Numbered from the stretch's first letter, positions 1 through 11,887 are shown. The stretch is 64,000 nt of DNA from Nicotiana tabacum (GCF_000715075.1 NC_134087.1:108291161-108355160); one strand, 5' to 3'. Numbers and translations are program-made. Notes: a model not told the origin generated them from the letters alone.

Positions 1-980
1 GATGACCTGTTTGACCAACTCCAGGGTGCCAAGTATTTCTCCAAGATTAATTTATGTTCAGGGTATCATCAGGTGAGGGTTAAGGAGAAGGATATTCCAA
101 AGACGGCCTTCCGGACAAGATACAGACACTTTGAGTTCTTGGTGATGTCGTTCGGGCAAACAAATGCCCCAGCAGCTTTTATGGATCTCATGAATACTAT
201 ATTTAGGCCCTATCTTGATGTGTTCGTGATTGTATTCATTTCTCGTTCGGAGGTGGAACATGCGGGCCACTTGCGGATAGTATTAGAGACGCTTTAGGAT
301 CGTAAGTTATATGCTAAGCTCTCCAAATGTGAATTTTGGCGGAACTCAGTAGCATTTCTTGGCCATGTGATATTTGACGAGGGTATTAGTATCGACACTC
401 AGAAGATCGATGCAGTAAAGAATTGGCCGAGACCTACAACACCATCAGAAGTCCGCAGCTTCCTAGGGCTAGCAGGATATTATAGGCGGTTTGTAGAAGG
501 GTTTTCCTCTATATCATCACCATTGACTAAGTTAACACAGAAAGCTACCAAGTTCCAGTGGTCTGACACTTGTGAACGTAGTTTTCAGGAGCTGAAGAAT
601 CGATTGACATCCGCACCAGTGCTCACTCTCCCTGAAGGAACAGAAGGTTATGTGGTATATTGTGATGCCTCAAGTATAGGTTTGGGGTGCAATCGATGCA
701 GCGTCGGAAGGTGATTGCTTATGCATCAAGACAATTGAAGAAGCATGAAAAGAATTATCCAACTCATGATTTGGAATTGGCTGCAGAAATATATGCTTTG
801 AAGATATGGCGGCACTACTTATACGGCGTCCATGTTGACATCAACACAGATCACAAGAGTTTACAATACATCTTCAAGCAGAAAGAGTTGAATTTGAGGC
901 AGCGTAGGTGGCTTGAATTACTGAAAGACTACGACGTCGAGATATTGTATCATCCCGGTAAAGCCAATGTTGTGGCAGAT
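1..980 (+). pseudogene. Gypsy pol remnant: reverse transcriptase and RNase H
   Basis: Frame 1 opens inside the RT fingers/palm and reads through the blocks [20 protein letters not shown] and [17 protein letters not shown]. The first catalytic Asp of the family block KIDLRSGY is Asn here (KINLCSGY, bases 44-67). The YxDD-type box is missing: FVIVFI runs straight into SRSEVEH near base 240, as if the six codons expected between them were lost. A TAG follows at 295-297 and a frameshift lies near 690. The RNase H part (about 640-980) keeps DAS, the LELAAE glutamate and NTDHKSLQ, and is cut by element A at its last Asp (NVVAD). In intact elements this protein copies element RNA into DNA; this copy cannot. 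Family assignment is firm; the clade follows from the linked integrase. Confidence 0.9.
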
Positions 981-2318
981 TGTTGCGACTAAAACACTCA
1001 CGCAAGTGTACGCGATCGACAAGTAATATAGTAGTAAGTAAAGTATCGTTCCCACGAGGAATTGTGATCAACTTATCGACTGATGTAGACTCAAACAATT
1101 ATCAATTCAAGCTAAATTATCACAAAATATATAAAGAACCAATTTACAATTTACTTAGTAATTAAACAATAACTCAATACAAAATTACTACACCAATTAC
1201 ACAATATTTTGATAACAATTTTGGTAAAGATATTCCCGGGTCATGGACTTGCTAGAAATTATGCTACTATTTTAGCTTAAAATGAATTTATTGAATTATC
1301 CGGGTTATTGATTATAGGGTTAATAATATTCATAAGAATCTTTCGAGTTCTTATGCATCTATTCAAGTTAAACTAATACCTATATGTCTATGGTATTAAT
1401 ATTAACAAAAATGCATTTACAACTCCTATTTTTCAACCAAACAAGGCAATTAAGTATATGTCTATCTTAATTGCGAATTCTTCATCCGATGCCCGAGATT
1501 CAAAACTTGTTCTATTTGATTCTATATGCAACCAAGAATTTCCTTTGTCAAGTTTAATTCAAGATTCGTAAATAATATTTCACTGTTAGCTACGTAGTAA
1601 AATAATTAGAAGCAGAATCAAATAAACAACCCATAATGATAAATTCAAGATCATCAATCTAAGCTTCAAATAACACAATTATCTAACATCCATGACCCAA
1701 GAATATTAGAGTTTTTAGCTACTCATAATCATACAAAAATCAACAATAAAAGTCTTAAACATAATATAAACAAACAAATAGAAGAAAGTTTAGAAGAACT
1801 CTTTTAATCCTTGCTCCAAGATGTTGTTCTTCTTCTCCTTTCTTAGCTCCAAGATGAAGCTCCTCCTTCTTTTATGAATTTTTTTTTCTCCCTCCAAATC
1901 TGATCTCTCCTCTCAATAATGGAGCTTTACTTTATGTAAGTTGAGTGGATCCTCTCAGATTTTCATTTGCCCCCAAATAATTGATTTCCTGGACTGGACT
2001 AGCGCGGGAGCGCATGACCAGCGCACATCCCGCGCATATTGAGTTTCTTTCTATCCAAATCACTGAACTAGCGCGGGAGCGCATGACCCGCGCTAGTGGG
2101 GTTTTCTCTTGTTAAGATGTTGCTGCTCAAATTTTCGTCATTTGACTCCATTTTTCACTTGATTACCATCATAAATCCTCATTTATTTATTGAACTCCTT
2201 TGAGACATTAAAGTCATGATTAGAGCCAATTTTTGCATTATTTGAACATTTACAATTGTAAACCATCCTTAAGTTGAGCTAAAACATAGGCTATATTAAA
2301 CAATTTAGCCTATTATCA
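981..2318 (-). repeat. 3' LTR of element A
   Basis: It begins TGTTGCGAC and ends TATTATCA on the plus strand, so it has TG...CA ends in either orientation. It matches 5261-6611 almost base for base. GC-rich blocks built on GCGCGGGAGCGCATGACC occur twice near 2000-2095 in otherwise AT-rich sequence. A 61-codon frame on the plus strand near its left end recurs in the other LTR but runs against the element's transcription and is probably meaningless. Confidence 0.9.
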
Positions 2319-2331
2319 ACACCCCACACTT
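2319..2331 (-). other. Polypurine tract of element A
   Basis: The complement reads AAGTGTGGGGTGT, lying directly beside the LTR start TGATAATAGG in element orientation. The position and G-rich character are those of the second-strand primer of LTR retrotransposons. Confidence 0.75.
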
Positions 2332-4377
2332 AGCTTATTGCTAGTCCTCGAGCAATCCACTATATTCTTTTTAGAGAATTTTTCACTCAACCATTTTCCC
2401 TCATGCATTACACCTAGAACATTGTACATACTTAACACCTAGCAGTGAACTATCCTAGCCTTAAAGTTGTCTCTCAAGTGCTATGCAATATTCAAACTTC
2501 CTCAACTTACTCTTCACAGAAGTCAAGATTTGCTTTTCTGTCACAAGTCATATGCCCTCACCATCATGCCAACAAGAAATATTTGGTAATTACTCCACAC
2601 ATTCAAGTCATATACTTATAATAATCAATTAAAGCACTCACTCTCACAATAGAAGTCACATGCATGCAATGGGTACCATAAGCTTGCCCGTAATATAAAT
2701 CTCTACTAATTTAGGCTAGCTCGACTCAAAATCAATTAGGACTTTTTCATGGTTGTAATGTGGGCTAAGGGACGGGTAGGATGTATTTAGGAATAGTGAC
2801 TCAACCCCTAAGCACTTTAACACATCACACGAGCAATTTTCAGCATAAATTCTTCAACCCACTTCTCATTTATACACAATATCATCCCACAAATACGCCC
2901 TTCTTCTTTAAGCACTATATTAATTCATTCCCACTAGCTAGAGCAAAACACAATGTAATTATCTTTTTTTTTTTTCTCACTCAATTTCTGCTAGTAGTGT
3001 ATTCGTTTACAACATAAGTGCACCTTTCATCCTTTTATTGGTTTCACTGAAAAGTCTCCCCACACTTATTTCCTTCTTACTTCTTTTAGCGCTCTTCTCA
3101 CAATTAAAGTGCTTTAAGAGGTAAAAGGATCAAAACACTGTCAATTAAGAACAAAAGGGTATAGGCTTGTAATGCGGGTGCCAAACAAAAAGTCTGAAGG
3201 CTCAAAAGGGTTAATTAGGGACAAATTTTATTTATAATAAGCAATTAAGCTCAAAAAGTTCAAAGAAAGCCTAACATCATTTTTCAAACCGAGCATCACC
3301 TCAAATTTCGCTTCAACTCACATACCGGGCAAGTTATAGACACAAGTACAATACATGGACTACAAAAATACTCACCACACATTGACTCATTCCAGATCAG
3401 CTCATCAAGACACTCCATTACGAGCAATCAATTCAGTAACAAACATACAATTTAAGGCACTTTCCATGAGATTCAACAATTAAGACTAAGCGTTACACTC
3501 TAGGGTCTATTGTGTTCAGGTGTGTCAACGCTATGTGTTCACTTTTCTATAGCTTATAACTCCTTATTTTAGTCTACAAAATAAAAAATATATATAAAAA
3601 TAAAAATTAAAAACTACCTATGCCCGGTTCAAGATAAACCCTTGGAAAAGAACCGCGGCTTTAAGAATTACCAAGGGGGAATTTCTACACTACCTAAGAA
3701 AAAATATATAAAAAAAATCTTTTTGTTGTTTTCTCTAGACTCATTTCCCTCAAGAAAATTCGTCTAAAAGATCCGTCGTAGGGAAAAGTCTAATTTTTCT
3801 ACCATTTTTTTTATTTCACATAAAAAAAATTAATCTTCTAAAATACTACACAACTACGAAGAAAAGAAATAAGAAGCTAAAATACTAAAAAGCTAATTAT
3901 CCAAAGGAATTCTCCCACCCCACACTTAAAAGAGTGCAATGTCCCCAATGCACAAATAAACGCAAAAATTAACAAGGGTGGACAAGAAACTCCCTGAAAG
4001 GCCAAAGACCGAAGCACTGGCAGCTCACGGGGTACTCAGACTTCTCCCAAGGATGGTCCTTTGTGCGGGTACCTCACACTAGTTCCAACCAGCTGGCTTG
4101 CATTTGCACACTTTCAGTGGCTTTTCTTCTATGCTCATAATCCTACAACAAATGCTACAAAGGTAGAAAACTAAAATAAAAAAAAATAAATAAAAATAAA
4201 AGAAAGCAGTAAAGCTAGGTTGCCTCCCAACAAGCGCCTAATTTAACATCGCGGCACGACGTGAACCACCTTTTGCCTCCACCTTGAACTTATAAATTGA
4301 GCTCCCAATTTGGCTTCAAGCTTTTTGCTATGCTCTAGGGGTGGTGAGACAAATTTAACATGGTCGAGCAACCAATA
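2332..4377 (-). other. Internal region of element A, non-coding part
   Basis: About 2 kb of AT-rich sequence with many homopolymer runs and no frame I can support on either strand. It contains TTGCCTCCCAACAAGCGCCT near 4218-4237, a string I recognise from many plant repeats of this kind. No gag, protease or polymerase motif is present. Confidence 0.6.
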
Positions 4378-5102
4378 TCATGTTCTACACTTTTTGGCTT
4401 TCAAATGTGGTATGTAATTATGTCTCTCTGGCATGATAAATTCCAGAATATAAGCACCCAGGTCCTCGTACATTGGTTCCCCCAAAGGCTCAGATGACTC
4501 GATTTCCATGTCATCATCCAAACACAATGTTGAAAAATGTATGGAATGAGGAGCAGTACGCCCCAACTCTAGAATTGTATCACTAGTTACATCCTCATAT
4601 GTACACACACTAGAGTCTTCAAATATAACATTATCTACTTCTTCACATGGCTCTAGAGCACTCTTCTTAACATGGACATCCTCAAGAAAAATATGATCTA
4701 ATGATTGGTATTCTTGTTTTAGCTTCTCTATTTGGTCTAGAAGATTTTTTTCAGCTTCATACAACTCATCATTAAATTGTTAGGCGTTACACGCATCAAC
4801 CTTTGCACTCAAATCTGAATCCAAATTATGCAAAACCAAGCCAAAATTATCACTTTTTCTGCAAGCTCATTTCTCTCCTTAGACCAATCTTGCATCACCG
4901 TTGTTAGTAAACAATATCGTTTCGCAGAATCCACTAATCAAGAATATCCGTCCCAATACCAACCCTTACTCCCATATTCAAATTCAGATGTCCAAGAGGT
5001 TAGGTCATGACTAGCAAAAAAATACGGGCCATAAAAATCTTTGATTAACCAAGCGTCTTCATCATTAACCTTACCTCTGTATATTTCATCCTCAGATGTC
5101 AT
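4378..5102 (-). pseudogene. Element A private ORF of unknown function, decayed
   Basis: Reading the minus strand from an ATG at 5102-5100, about 135 bases after the primer site, one coherent acidic protein frame can be followed for about 240 codons to the stop at 4380-4378. It is broken by TGA at 4940-4938, a small frameshift near 4860 and TAA at 4782-4780. Below that last stop, 128 codons are open. Early residues are rich in Trp, Tyr and Asp (for example GSKGWYWDGY). The middle has heptad-like Leu/Glu/Lys spacing around YEAEKNLLDQIEKLKQEY, suggesting a coiled coil, and the end is acidic and then basic. I see no gag zinc knuckle, protease, RT or integrase motif and do not recognise the family. 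It could be a divergent gag-like or accessory protein, or captured host sequence. That it was once translated is inferred from frame coherence. Confidence 0.55.
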
Positions 5103-5236
5103 CCTGAGAGAACTAGAAAGATACTAAGAGAAAAATCAAATAGTTATAAAAATAACATATTTACAAAAAGAAAAGAAAACAAACTTGTAAAGATAATAAT
5201 AAAAGTCTAACCCAGAAAGAATAGTTAATGTCTAAT

Positions 5237-5254
5237 TCCCCGGCAACGGCGCTA
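5237..5254 (-). other. Primer binding site of element A
   Basis: The complement reads AGCGCCGTTGCCGGGG, a few bases inside the right LTR. It closely resembles the TGGCGCCGTTGCCGGGG primer site I know from Athila-like plant gypsy elements, with one change at the start. It fixes the element's orientation as minus. Confidence 0.75.
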
Positions 5255-5260
5255 AAAACT

Positions 5261-6611
5261 TGTTGCGACCAAAACACGCACGGAAGTGTACGCGATCGAC
5301 AAGTAATATAGTAGTAAGTAAAGTATCGTTCCCACGAGGAATTGTGATCAACTTATCGACTGATGTAGACTCAAACAATTATCAATTCAAGCTAAATTAT
5401 CACAAAATATATAAAGAACCAATTTACAATTTACTTAGTAATTAAACAATAATTCAATACAAAATTACTACACCAATTACACAATATTTTGATAACAATT
5501 TGGGTAAAGATATTCCCGGGTCATGGACTTGCTAGAAATTATGCTACTATTTTAGCTTAAAATGGATTTATTGAATTATCCGGGTTATTGGTTATAGGGT
5601 TAATAATATTCATAAGAATCTTTCGAGTTCTTATGCATCTATTCAAGTTAAACTAATACCTATATGTCTATGATATTAATATTAACAAAAATGCGTTTAC
5701 AACTCCTATTTTTCAACCAAACAAGGAAATTAAGTATTTGTCTATCTTAATTGCGAATTCTTCACCCGATGCCCGAGATTCAAAACTTGTTCTATTTGAT
5801 TCTTTATGCAACCAAGAATTTCCTTTGTCAAGTTTAATTCAAGATTCGTAAATAATATTTCACTGTTAGCTACGTAGTAAAATAATTAGAAGCAGAATTA
5901 AATAAACAACCCATAATGATAAATTCAAGATCATCAATCTAAGCTTCAAATAACATAATTATCTAACATCCATGACCCATGAATACTAGAGTTTTTAGCT
6001 ACTCATAATCATACAAAAGTCAACAATAAAAGTCTTAAACATAATATAAACAAACAAATAGAAGAAAGTTTAGAAGAACTCTTTGAATCCTTGCTCCAAG
6101 ATGTTGTTCTTCTTCTCCTTTCTTAGCTCCAAGATGAAGCTCCTCCTTCTTCTATGGCTTTTTTTTTCTCCCTCCAAATCTGATCTCTCCTCTCAATAAT
6201 GGAGCTTTACTTTATGTAAGTTGAGTGGATCCTCTCAGATTTCCCATTTTGCCCCCAAATAATTGATTTCCCGGACTGGACTAGCGCGGGAGCGCATGAA
6301 CAGCGCACATCCCGCGTATATCGAGTTTCTTTCTATCCAAATCACTGAACTAGAGCGGGAGCGCATGACCAGCGCATGACCCGCGCCAGTGGGGTTTTCT
6401 CTTGTTAAGATGTTGCTGCTCAACGTTTCGTCATTTGACTCCATTTTTCACTTGATCACCATCATAAATCCTCATTTGTTTATTCAACTCCTATGAGACA
6501 TTAAAGTCATGATTACAACCAATTTTTGCATTATTTGAACATTTACAATAGTAAACCATCCTTAAGTTGAGCTAGAACATAGGCTATATTAAACAATTTA
6601 GCCTATTATCA
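5261..6611 (-). repeat. 5' LTR of element A
   Basis: It matches 981-2318 over its full length with TG...CA ends. It is slightly longer than its partner, partly from a duplication of about 11 bases inside the GC-rich block at 6361-6390. In element orientation the CpG-rich blocks (6281-6395) fall about 220-330 bases into the LTR, followed about 70 bases later by a weak TATA-like ACATAAAG. Confidence 0.9.
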
Positions 6612-8256
6612 GCAGACGCTCTCAGTCGTAAATCAATGGGAAGCTTAGTACATATTGAGGCAGGTAGATGGGGGTTGACTAAAGAGCTTCATCAGCTAGC
6701 CAATATGAGAATCAGATTGTTAGACTCTGATGACGGAGGTGTTACTGTACAGAATACATCAGAATCATCTTTGGTAGCCGAGGTAAAAGCACGACAATAT
6801 GAAGATCCTATCTTAGTACAGATTAAGAGAGAGCATTCAGCAGTGTAAAAGTATGGCTTTTGAGATCGGAAGAGATGGGGCACTGAGATACCAGGGTCGA
6901 TTATGTGTGCCTAATGTGGCAGGGTTGCGAGAGAAGATTATGAATGAGATTCATCAATCCCGATATTCCATCCATCCCGGCTCGACAAAGATGTATCATG
7001 ATGTCAAGGAGCAGTATTGGTGGGATAACATGAAGAAGTCTATTGCAGAATTTGTAGCCCAGTGTCCCAATTGTCAACGAGTAAAGATAGAACATCAGAA
7101 ACCCAGTGGATTGCTTCAGAATATAGAGATTCCGACCTGGAAATGGGAGGTGATTAATATGGACTTCATTATTGGATTACCTCGCTCTTATCATAAGTTT
7201 GACTCCATCTGGGTGATAATTGATCGACTTACAAAATGTGCCCATTTTCTGCCAGTTAAGACAACTTACACGGCTGAAGATTATACGAAGTTGTATATCA
7301 AGGAGATTGTTAGGCTTCATGGTGTGCCGGTATCTATTATATCAGACCGAGGATATCAATTTACAGCTAACTTTTGGAGGTCTTTTCAGAAGGGTTTAGG
7401 CACACAAGTGAATCTCAGCACTGCATTTCATCCGCAGTCTGACGGGCAGGCTGAACGTACCATTCAGACACTGGAAGATATGCTACAAGCATGTGTTCTA
7501 GATTTAAAGGGAAATTGGGATGACCATCTTCCACTCATAGAATTCTCCTACAATAATAGCTACCATTCCAGTATTAAAATGGCCCCATACGAGGCACTAT
7601 ACGGGAGAAGATGTATATCACCAGTTGGATGGTTCGAAGTCGGTGAAACAGAATTATATGGGCCATATTTGATTCACCAAGCTATAGAGAAGGTGAAAGT
7701 GATACAAGAGAGATTGAGGACGGCACAAAGCAGGCAAAAATCTTATTCCGATATCCGACGTCGTGATCTGGAGTTTGAGGTTGGTGATTGGGTTTTCCTG
7801 AGGATCTCACCAATGAAGGGTATTATGCGTTTTGGGAAGAAAGGTAAGCTGAGTCCAAGGTATATCGGACCGTATAAAATTCTTCGACGGATTGGACAGG
7901 TTGCTTATGAGTTAGAATTGCCATCCGAATTGGAATTTCTCCACCCGGTATTCCATGTATCTATGTTGAGGAAATGTATTGGAGACCCTTCTCGAGTCGT
8001 CCCTATCAAATATGTACAGGTTACAGAGGACCTATCATATGAAGAAGTGTCAATGGCTATATTAGATCGACAAGTTCGCAAGCTGAGAACAAAAGATGTA
8101 GCTTCCATAAAATTATTATGGAGGAACAAGAATATGGAAGAAATAACATGGGAAGCAGAAGAGGAGATGAAGTCTAAATACCCGTACCTATTCCAGAACG
8201 AAGATAACAAGGATGCTGGTGGAACACATACATTGGAAGGTGAAATGGCTCTATGA
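6612..8256 (+). pseudogene. Gypsy pol remnant: RNase H tail, integrase and chromodomain of element B
   Basis: The first codons after element A restore the RNase H end (ADALSRKS). A linker follows, with a TAA at 6846-6848 and a frameshift, after which 6853-8256 is open for 467 codons, the longest frame in the window. It holds the HHCC zinc finger (HQSRYSIHPG, then CPNC), the integrase core with catalytic Asp in INMDFI, Asp in IISDRG and Glu in GQAERT (35 residues between the second Asp and Glu, the classic DD35E spacing), and a basic C-terminal domain (KLSPRYIGPYK). A chromodomain follows around SYEEVSMAILDRQVRKLR and NMEEITWEAEEEM. Integrase joins element DNA to the chromosome, and the chromodomain is thought to steer it to heterochromatin. 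The open frame may simply have escaped mutation; no promoter or start of its own is evident. Confidence 0.9.
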
Positions 8257-8445
8257 GGTAAGCAATAACTTGAGAATACTCTTAATTAATACAAAATGGC
8301 GATATGCAGATAATGTACATGTCCATAATGCTTTGCATACTCTTGTAAGGCCATACGTTGAGTTAACCACTTGCAAGTTTATCCTCTATTTATGGGAGAA
8401 ACTTGGCTGGAATCCACGATGATTTAAACTCCCCATGAACCCTTA

Positions 8446-8478
8446 CATTCGAGGACGAATGTTCCTAAGGGGGAAGGG
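8446..8478 (+). other. Palindrome and polypurine tract of element B
   Basis: CATTCGAGGACGAATG (8446-8461) has 6-base inverted arms. It is followed by AAGGGGGAAGGG (8468-8478), which abuts the LTR start TGTTACAACCC. The same palindrome-then-PPT order occurs in elements G and H. Confidence 0.8.
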
Positions 8479-10985
8479 TGTTACAACCCATATCCACACG
8501 CGTTAGTTCATGCCATATATTAGTTAACATAAATCCAAGAAGGAATTACCTTTGAGATGATAAGAAGTTAATCCTATTGGTCTTAAGTGATACAAGGGTG
8601 ATTAACAAGTATTAGAAGTTAAACGAATCAAGGATGTTGTAACTCGTATTTTCAGGTGAACCTAGAGGTTCTTAATACACCCAATAGGTCATGTATTAAG
8701 TTATTTGAATCATATAATATCTGTATCATAAGTCTTGAAGTCAAACGAGTTATGAAACAAAAGTCGACAAACGTTGTCGCAACTTAGGTTCATAATTTTA
8801 CTTAAACATTAGGTTAAATGTTTCTAAGTTTTTCTCCTAATATACAAGGAATTACGGGGTGATATACCCACCAAATTAAAGATCCATGAGTCTAATTTCC
8901 AACGCATTAAACCGTTTGTCAATACGATCTCGGAGTATAGAGATATTCATATTTTTGCAAGCCTGCGCAGATTGGTAGATGACAAGTAGGTGCATCACCT
9001 ACTTGCCAAAATGATAGGACAAAATTAAAAGACCTAAGTCAGACAAGAGAGGACTTTTAAGGGGTTATGAACTCAGTTATTTCATCCATATTTCAGACCC
9101 TCAAAACCAAAGTTAACCTCTGCAACTCCTCCCCAAAAATCCCACACAAACCCTAATCGATTTTTCCTCTCTTTCAAGTTCTATTTGAAGGTAAAACCTA
9201 GAGTTTGAAGAACCAAGGGAAGGGCTGAGTTATCCAACAAGTAAGGTAAGTTACTTCCATCTTTCATACATTTTTCTCTGCTGTGAATTCATGGTAATTC
9301 GTTCTATACATGTAAGAACTCACGGGACGGTGATCGGAAGCCGTGAGTTCTAGTTATTCACTTGTAGCGGACTGTTTTGTGTTGCTATTGGGCTGAGTGT
9401 TTTACTACTATTTTGTGGAGTTTTGGAGGTGGAAGGGTGTGGAGAAACACCATATATATGTAGGGTTGTGGGCTGATAGTTATTCGTAACATTTCCAGGT
9501 CGTTTGACACGACTACGGTGGCCGTCATATGTATGATGTAATTAGGTTGTGCGTGGACTATTTTGGGAGGCTCAATATGTTTATTATTGATGTTGTTTGG
9601 GATATTTGGTGATTGTTTTGAATGGTGTAAAGTCATATATATAGGGGAGGCGCTGTCCGTTTCAACGTAAAATAGGTTGTGGTCCGATACATAATAGTTA
9701 TGACGCTTAAATGATAACGATAATATCGTTTCTCTTATTGTAGACTAAGGAGTTGTGACAATTGCATAGCTTGTGATTGGGGAAGTATATACAAGGTATG
9801 TGAGGCTATCCCTTTTCTTCTTTTGCACGACTCCGATTGTACATAATGTAATGAATGAGCTTCCAAAGATACTCTACTCTTAGAAGCTAGCAGTACTTAC
9901 ATTGCTTTCCCTCTTATGGAACGATTGATGTTAATGTTGCTTCTCTTATTCTTATGTTATCAACGTTGTTGGTACTTCCTAATTCTTATAAGGTTCATAA
10001 TGAAGAGTTGGTCCTAATAACGTGTACAGAGGATACCGACCTTACGTCACTCCGAAAGGTTTAGAATGTGATTCCATGAGTCGAGCATGCATTATATATA
10101 TGTATCTATTTTACTCTACCGAGCCGCGCTATAGTCGGCCGGGTACGGCACATATTGTGCAACCACTGATCAGTTGGGTTTTACCGAGCTCCACGTGGCC
10201 GGGTACGATTCTACCGAGCCTTATGACGACCGGGTACGTTTTTACCGAGCCTATTATGGCTGGGTATGATATGATGATGATGAAGCCCATAGAGGCATAT
10301 GTTTTAAAAGTTTATGTTTACATACATATGTATCATGCATTTCATGTCAGTAGCCCTCAGAGGTACTCAGATGTTTCAGGTTGTATATTCTCTATCCCTG
10401 CTTACATTACTGTTTGTATTTATGGTTCCCTGCCTTACATACTCAGTACTTTATTCGTACTAACGTCCTTTTGTTTGTGGATGCTACATGTTGTGTTGCA
10501 GGCCCTAATAGACAGGCATGTGCAACTCCCCTACCACAGTGGGTTGTCTAGTTCAGCAGTGATTGGCAAGATCCCTTCTCCGGACTTGACATGGTCTTGG
10601 TATGCATTTTTGTTATAGACATATGGGTATGTCAGGGCCCTGTTCCGACTATGTTGCAGCACTTATGTTCATTTAGAGGCTCATAGACAAGTGTCGACTC
10701 ATGTATAGTTTGGTATGCCTTGTCGGCTGGTTTTTGTTGTATAGTCTTTCATGGTAGCGTGGTAGCTCGTACCTTATATGTAGTTTCTTGATTGTCTGGT
10801 CATCCCCTGCTATGTATGTTCATGCCATCATATTTTATTGTTGGTTGTCCATGATCCATGTCTACCATTTTTGTTGATCTCGTCAACCCTAAAAGATAAT
10901 AAAAAAAAGGTTAGATAAAATGTACGTTGGTGCTCGGCAAGTATGGTCGAGTGCTAGTCATGGACCTTCAGTTTGGGTCGTGACA
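8479..10985 (+). repeat. 3' LTR of element B
   Basis: It starts TGTTACAACCC directly after the polypurine tract and ends GGTCGTGACA, the usual LTR termini of Del elements. The start is precise; the end is inferred from the terminal sequence type, because the partner LTR lies outside the window. No internal gene is supported: the 198-codon frame at 10022-10618 crosses an LTR tandem repeat and has no recognisable domain. Confidence 0.82.
10114..10270 (+). repeat. Degenerate tandem repeat inside element B LTR
   Basis: Four copies of a unit of about 35-55 bases begin TACCGAGC and end in a version of GGCCGGGTACG, with variable middles. The inner part also forms short inverted matches between CCGAGC-type and GGCCGGG-type segments. 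Confidence 0.7.
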
Positions 10986-11887
10986 ACTGCGTTTTTATGG
11001 AGCTTAAAAGGACAAAAGCTATGGCATCCACGGAAGCATTTTCGTGAATTTTTTGTTAGCTACCTCCATTGGTGAAAGATGTGGGTCTTTATGGAGGAGA
11101 AAAGATGAGTGTACATGGTGAAATATGGCAGTCTTAGGGAGAAAACTGGAGGAGTTGTGGCTGTTTTCGGTGAAACTGAAGAAGAAGAAGAAATCAATGG
11201 ATGTCTCTCTCAAAGTGAAAGAGACGATCGAATTCTTCGGGTGTTTTTTGTGTTAGCTCCTTTCTTATGAAATGTATCCAAGAAGAAGATGATATATGAG
11301 GGTCTCATTTGGTCTCCAAAAACGGCTGAAACTTAAGGTAGGGGTCTAGGGTGTATAGGTCTAGCTTTATTTTATCGGGGTAGGAATTAGGTTAGGTCAA
11401 ATGGGGAATGGGCTCAATGTTTTGGGCATTAAGGGATTTGGGTCATGAATTTGGGCTAATTAATTTTGGGGTAGGAAGACTAAATCAATCTTTTTTTTCA
11501 TTTTTCTTTTTCTTTGGTTTTAAAATCTAATAAAATCCTATATTACTCCTAAATCAATCTAATTTGTAAAAATTAAAATTGTTTATCTATTAAAACAAAT
11601 TAACTAAAAACTAAATAAGAACACTACTTTCTAATGACTAAAAGCTAAACATGTAAAAATGACTATTTTTGTGTTTTTTCTTAATAAAATTAATTCATAC
11701 AAGCAAATTGGACCTAAGATGACATGAAATTAAAATGTGACATTTTTTATCATTTTCTATGATTTTAAAAATATTAAAATGCATGAAATGCAACTAAATA
11801 AAGAAAAACTTCTAAAATCCCTTAAAAATTATTTTTGGTTTATTTTTAGGAGTCATTTTCATGTAAGGCATAAATTAGGTTCTCACA
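10986..11887 (-). repeat. First 0.9 kb of the 3' LTR of element T
   Basis: The complement starts TGTGAGAACCTAATTT right after the polypurine tract. The first 91 bases match 17751-17661. The AT-rich part, followed by pyrimidine-rich stretches and a TATA-like CATATATC near 11300 (minus), parallels the start of F's LTR. The sequence stops at B's LTR end. Confidence 0.7.

Larger units (their letters stand above)
981..6611 (-). mobile_element. Element A: non-autonomous LTR retrotransposon (LARD-like), minus strand
   Basis: Two near-identical direct repeats (981-2318 and 5261-6611) flank 2.9 kb without gag or pol. The target duplication GCAGA lies at 975-979 and 6612-6616; base 980 (t) against 6617 (c) suggests a sixth, mutated position. 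Orientation is minus. The primer site is the complement of 5237-5254, next to the right LTR, and the polypurine tract is the complement of 2319-2331, next to the left LTR. By eye the LTRs differ by roughly 2-3 percent plus small indels, so this is one of the younger insertions. It interrupts B's pol. Such elements need enzymes from an autonomous relative; the primer site is of the type I associate with Athila-like gypsy elements, which is inference. Confidence 0.88.
1..10985 (+). mobile_element. Element B: Ty3/gypsy Tekay/Del chromovirus, 5' part outside window, interrupted by element A
   Basis: The element contains, in order, a reverse transcriptase/RNase H remnant (1-980), element A as an insertion (981-6611), integrase with a C-terminal chromodomain (6612-8256), a polypurine tract (8468-8478) and a 3' LTR (8479-10985). 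Domain order RT-RH-IN plus chromodomain is the known layout of chromoviruses, and the integrase sequence type is that of the Tekay/Del clade. The 5' LTR, gag and protease lie left of the window. It is followed directly by a piece of a Tat/Ogre LTR, so B probably inserted into element T; the left junction needed to prove this is not visible. Confidence 0.85.

Noticed and set aside
980..1165. 61-codon frame conserved in both LTRs of A (also 5260-5445)
   Set aside because: Conservation is explained by LTR identity, and the frame runs opposite to the element's transcription and has no domain.
10022..10618. 198-codon frame with many hydrophobic residues
   Set aside because: Lies wholly inside the LTR of B, crosses its tandem repeat and shows no domain or coding-type composition.
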